DNA of 64,000 nucleotides, taken from positions 21,088,282 through 21,152,281 of the forward strand of contig CM029378.1 in assembly GCA_017165825.1 (NCBI GenBank), written 5' to 3'. The notes below the pieces were generated by a model that was not told the origin of the DNA, ran no database searches, and saw only the letters and a list, made by a program, of their open reading frames with translations. Each line of letters opens with the position of its first letter. The stretch's first letter is position 1. Positions 59,950 through 64,000 of the stretch are shown piece after piece. The translations under genes were made by a program, and so were the position numbers. This stretch comes from Hepsetus odoe. Lineage: Eukaryota; Chordata; Actinopteri; Characiformes; Hepsetidae.

Positions 59950-60580
59950 TTCACACATTCCTTTACCCAGTGATCCATGCCACCACAGATGAAACAGCCA
60001 CTGTAATCCACCTTTGTGTCCACCTCTGCCATGTCCTCTGCCATGTCCTCTGCCTTATCCACACCAGACTGTTTCTGTGACCACCTCCCCTCTTAGCTGT
60101 CAGTTTCAGCATGGTCAGAGAGGCATCATGCAGCTGTTGCTGTTGCTTTTTTGTTCTCTCCTTGAGTTTCTTGCTCAGCAGTTCCTCAGCATGCGCCATG
60201 TGTTTGTTAATGGTGGCCACACATGTTGTTTTCTCTCCGATGCATTCCATGTTGGTTCTTGTTGTTGAATATGTGCTGGTCTGGGAGGATTTCTGCTTCC
60301 TGCTTTGATGGCACCTGGGATCTTGTCCACGGTTGTTCCACAAGAGGATTGCAGCCAGAGCTTCCTCCGTGGCTTGTGTTGGTTCTTGTTGACAGGTAGG
60401 AGGGGATCCAGGTCCGTCTGTCAGGAACGGGAACTGACCTACTGGCGGATCAGGATACAGATGTTGGTGCTCAGAAGAAACAAAATAAAGGTTTAGTTTG
60501 GTTAGTTCGGCCGGCGGAGGTTTTGTGAAACATTGTAGTTGTTGCGTCAAGTGATGTAGGTGTGGTCGCACTAGCAGCAC
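59950..60580 (-). pseudogene. gag-like fragment with CCHC zinc knuckle
   Basis: The minus-strand frame 59963-60580 is Gln/Lys/Thr-rich with a basic helix. In a neighbouring frame, 59955-60005 reads GCFICGGMDHWVKEC, a C-x2-C-x4-H-x4-C knuckle of nucleocapsid type. A frameshift separates the two. Confidence 0.7.
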
Positions 60581-61307
60581 TTTTGTGTGTGTGTGTGTGT
60601 GTGGTAGTGCTGGTCGATTAGAGTCTGATTAACTCTATTTTCCTGCCATTCAGTTTTTAGTTTTTTCCTACAAATCTTTTAGAGCCTTGGAACCCATCTA
60701 CTCAATATCATTAAATCAGTTGCTTCCTCCCCATACCTTTGTCTCATGACAAGCATCCTTTCCGAACCCTCATTTACTCTTTTTCCCCTGATCCTTTGAT
60801 TGTGAGGTCCCCATATTAACGTAGTCCTGTTCCTGTCCCAGACAGGTGTAGCGCTACAACGTCTACTGTCGATCGTCGCAGACAGGGAAGGTAAACTTTT
60901 ATCACTCTCAACTTTACCTTGAAAGAGTTGGACTGATCCCCAAATTCACTTCACTCCCTTATTTTAGGTCTTGGTCGCCACTTAAGTTTCCTCCTTAGGT
61001 CATTGCATACCACCCCTATGGTACCCCACAGTCAGAGGATTCTAATTCTCAATCACTTCAAATATTTAAATTAGGATACTTGTTAAATCAACCAGAAGAT
61101 AAGGGTAGAAAGCAAAAACGGGAAAAGAGAAGGTGCTCACTGACCGTTCCGCTATTCTAGTTTGTGGAGTCCATCAGCAGAGGTCCCAGTGACTCCATGC
61201 CAAGCCCCTCTTCTCTGCAATTGGAGCTTAGGGGTCGGGTAAAATTTTATTCCCGAGATGATCAGTCCTTGGCCATGGATGTCAGTCCTGGGTCGACCGC
61301 TCGTGGA

Positions 61308-61325
61308 CTCCTGGCTGGCTCGCCA
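61308..61325 (-). promoter_or_regulatory. Primer-binding site, tRNA-Arg type
   Basis: The + strand reads CTCCTGGCTGGCTCGCCA, equal to the 3' end of tRNA-Arg(ACG) with CCA as I remember it. It sits two bases inside the 5' LTR of the minus-strand element. Confidence 0.8.
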
Positions 61326-61327
61326 AC

Positions 61328-61708
61328 TGTTGTGGAAAAATTTTACCCAAGGAGCAAGTCAGAGGCACTGTTAGTCTAATAAAGAGTTTTAATAATCACT
61401 GCAGTGACGATTCCTCTCGCACTCTACTGAGAGTACAAGAGGAAGCCCCGAATACAAAATATCAGAGGTTTTTATACATATTTTGGGCTGCAGGCGCCCC
61501 TGTTCTCCATCTTAAAGTTCCTGTAAACCTTAAATTTGCTTTGTCTAAGTCCCTGCCTGGCTTCTCTCACTTATCTCTTTTCGTCCTTCACACAAACTTA
61601 TACCATATCTAGGACATTTAGACTTGTTTGTTTCTCTGCCTTACTCCAAAACTGCAACACATTACTGAACATATGCTTAAAAAGGTTTGAACAAATTTTG
61701 CCTCCACA
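61328..61708 (-). repeat. 5' LTR of the ERV-like element
   Basis: About 381 bp. On the minus strand it opens TGTGGAGGCAAAATTTG and ends in CCACAACA. Confidence 0.88.
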
Positions 61709-61783
61709 CACAAAGTCGATCGTCAACAGATTAAGAAACTGATGATGAATTGAAGGCTTATGACTGTTACTGAAAAGAATCTT
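61709..61783 (+). mobile_element. Continuation of the interrupted Tc1-like element
   Basis: After removal of the ERV-like element and one CACAA copy, the text joins from the transposase fragment at 56306. It ends at the LINE 3' end near 61784. Confidence 0.55.
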
Positions 61784-64000
61784 CTTCTTCTTTTTCTTTC
61801 GGCTGCTCCCGTTTAGGGGTCGCCACAGCAGATCAACTGTCTCCATTTCTTCCTGTCTTTTGCATCTTCCTGCTTCAAACCGACCACCTGCATGTCCTCT
61901 CTCACCACATCCATAAACCTCCTCTTTGGTCTTCCTCTTCTCCTCTTTCCTGGCAGCTCCATCTTCAACATCCTCCTTCCAATATAATCCTCGTCTCTCC
62001 TCTGCACATGTCCAAACCAACGCAACCTTGCTTCTCTAACTTTGTCTCCAACACGTCTAACCTGAGCTGTCCCTCTAATATACTCATTTCTAATCCTGTC
62101 CATCCTCGTCACACCCAATGAAAATCTCAGCATCTTTAACTCTTGACACCTCCAGCTCCGCCTCCTGCCTTTTTGTCAGTGCCACTGTCTCCAACCCATA
62201 CAACATAGCTGGTCTCACTAGTGTCCTGTAAACCTTCCCTTTTACTCTAGCTGGTACGCGTCTGTCACAAATCACTCCAGCCACTCTTCTCCACCCATTC
62301 CAACCAGCCTGCACTCTCTTCTTCACCTCTCTTCCGCACTCGCCGTTACACTGAACTGTGTATGAACTGTGTGTGAACTGAACCTCCACTCCCTGCATCC
62401 TAACCACGCCACTTTCCTCCCTTTCATTCACACTCATTTATTCTGTCTTTGCCCTACTCACTTTCATTCCTCTCCTCTCAAGAGCATATCTCCATTTCTC
62501 CAGGTTCTCCTCAAGCTGCTCCCTACTCTCACTACAGATCACAATATCATCAGCAAACATCATTGTCCACGGAGACTCCTGTCTAACCTCGTCCGTCAAC
62601 CTGTCCATTACTACTGCAAACAAGAATGGGCTCAGTGCTGATCCTTGATGTAATCCAACATCTACCTTAAATGCATCCGTCACTGCCACTGCAGATCTCA
62701 CCACTGTTACACTGTCATCATACATATCCTGAACTACTCTCACATACTTCTCTGTAACACCAGACTTCCTCATACAAAACCACAACTCCTCTCTAGGCAC
62801 CCTGTCATATGCTTTCTCCAAATCCACAAAGGCACAATGCAGCTCCTTCTGACCTTCTCTGTACTTCTCCATCAACACCCTCAGAGCAAACATTGCATCT
62901 GTGGTGCACTTTCTCGGCATAAAACCATACTGCTGTTCACTGATCCTCACCTCTTTTCTTAACCGAGCTTCCACTACTCTTTCCCATAACTTCATGGTGT
63001 GGCTGATCAACTTTATCCCTCTATAGTTACTACAGCTCTGTGCATCACCCTTATTCTTGAAGATCGGTACCAGTACACTTCGTCTCAGAATCCGAAACAC
63101 TCCTCAGGCATCTTCTCACTTGCCAAGATTGTGTTAAACAATCTGGTCAGAAACTCAACTGCCATCTCCCCTAAACATCTCCATGCTTCCACTGGTATGT
63201 CATCCGGTCCAACAGCCTTTCCATTCTTCATCGCTGCCCTTACTTCCATCTTGTTTATTTGTTGCACTTCCTGGTTAACTCTTCTCACATCATCCAGTCT
63301 TCTCTCTCTCTCATTTTCTTCATTCATCAGCTCCTCAAAGTATTCCTTCCATCTGCTCAACACGCTCTGTTCACCTGTGAGTACGTTACCATTTCTATCT
63401 TTAATCGCCCTGACCTGTAGCACATCTTTCCCAGATCTGTCTCTCTGTCTAGCCAATCGGTAAAGGTCCTTTTCTCCCTCTTTACTGTCCAACCTCTCAT
63501 ACAATTCACCAAACACCTTATCTTTGGCCTTCACCACTGCTTTCTTCGCCCTGCGGTTCATCTCCTTGTACACCTGTCTACTTCCTTCATCTCTCTGAAT
63601 GTCCCATGTCTTCTTTGCCTCCCTCTTCTTTTGAATACACTCCTGGACTTCTTGGTTCCACCACCAGGTTTCCTTATCCTCTTTCTTCCTTCCAGATGTC
63701 ACACCAAGTACATTTCTAGCCGTCTGCCTTATCACTTCTGCAGTAGTTTCCCAGCAATCCGGTAGCTCTTCAACACCTCCCAATGCCTGTGTTAACTCCT
63801 GCCTGAATTCCACCTTACAGGCCTCCTCCTTCAGCTTCCACCACTTGATCCTCGACTCTGCCCTCACTTTACTCCTCTTCTTGACCTCCAAGGTCATCCT
63901 ACAGACCACCATCCTATGCTGTTTAGCTACACTCTCCCCTGTCACTACTTTGCAGTCTCTGATCTCTTTCAAACTGACCCTCCTGCAAAGAATATAATCC
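61784..64000 (-). mobile_element. RTE-like LINE, nearly full reverse transcriptase, runs off the window
   Basis: Minus-strand frames in order: 63085-63972 (linker and pre-RT, NGKAVGPDDIPVEAWRCLGE), 62438-63100 (RT: SNYRGIKLISHTMKLWERVV, EQQYGFMPRKCTTDAMFALR, FVDLEKAYDRVPREELW, QGSALSPFLFAVVMDRL, MMFADDIVICSES), 62090-62437 (thumb region) and 61813-62133 (C-terminus, ELPGKRRRGRPKRRFMD). Three frame changes break an otherwise intact protein. The FADD box is the catalytic site. The 3' end has (AAG)n-type repeats near 61785. The endonuclease part would lie to the right of 64000. Fragments of this family also occur at 4800, 17240, 27470 and 36390. Confidence 0.92.

Larger units (their letters stand above)
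56307..61708 (-). mobile_element. Endogenous-retrovirus-like LTR element, decayed
   Basis: The two LTRs (56307-56682 and 61328-61708) are about 375 bp and share nearly all text. A CACAA duplication flanks the unit (56302-56306 and 61709-61713). On the minus strand, LTRs start TGTGGAGG and end CA, with a TATAAAAA box near 61470. The primer-binding site lies at 61308-61325, and an AAAAGGGGGTAA polypurine tract abuts the 3' LTR (56683-56694). Minus-strand fragments appear in retroviral order: a CCHC zinc knuckle (59950-60020), reverse transcriptase start (about 59000-59320) and RNase H (57650-58040). All are broken by stops and deletions, and no integrase or envelope was recognised. The relation to class I type is inferred from pol motifs. 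Confidence 0.88.

Noticed and set aside
54668..64000. Search for the next tbc1d12 exon with the GAP motif
   Set aside because: No codons resembling the conserved TBC IxxDxxR segment were found; the exon is taken to lie beyond the window.
1..64000. CRISPR arrays, bacterial operons, riboswitches
   Set aside because: The sequence is vertebrate nuclear DNA; direct repeats are LTRs, SINEs or microsatellites, with no spacer pattern.

Overview
This window is vertebrate nuclear DNA, most likely from a teleost fish. It has interrupted genes with GT-AG introns and is AT-rich. It is densely loaded with fish-type repeats: Tc1/mariner transposons and MITEs, tRNA-derived SINEs, L2-like and RTE-like LINEs, a hAT MITE and two LTR elements. 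I see no operons, CRISPR arrays or bacterial signals.

Layout. (1) 583-1660 (+): the last two exons of a very proline-rich protein I cannot name, with a poly(A) signal near 1953. (2) 3994-29577 (+): a complete tankyrase gene, best read as tnks2 (PARP5B). I could place 27 coding exons with consistent splice phases. Together they give 3468 nt, 1155 codons plus stop, close to the length of vertebrate TNKS2. The domains are five ankyrin clusters, a SAM domain and a PARP domain with its H-Y-E residues and CHCC zinc site intact. (3) 34330-54667 (+): the 5' part of tbc1d12, a Rab-GAP-type TBC protein. It has a CpG-rich first exon with a YY1-like site, a long N-terminal exon and the conserved exons up to the start of the TBC domain. 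The rest of the TBC domain lies beyond the right edge. (4) 54.7-64 kb: nested transposons in the next tbc1d12 intron. A Tc1-like element is interrupted by a minus-strand endogenous-retrovirus-like element (56307-61708) and adjoined by a minus-strand LINE that runs off the window.

The most unusual object is 40046-44035, inside a tbc1d12 intron. Two 355-bp LTRs and a 5-bp target duplication bracket about 3.3 kb with no recognisable pol. That interval holds a dense array of CCAAT boxes followed by a decayed coding region for coiled coils and a run of ASPM-like IQ motifs. It looks like an LTR element that captured host coding sequence. Its two LTRs also differ by an exact 25-bp inversion that moves the AATAAA signal to the other strand.

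All gene calls rest on reading codons, splice sites and remembered family motifs. No database search was run.
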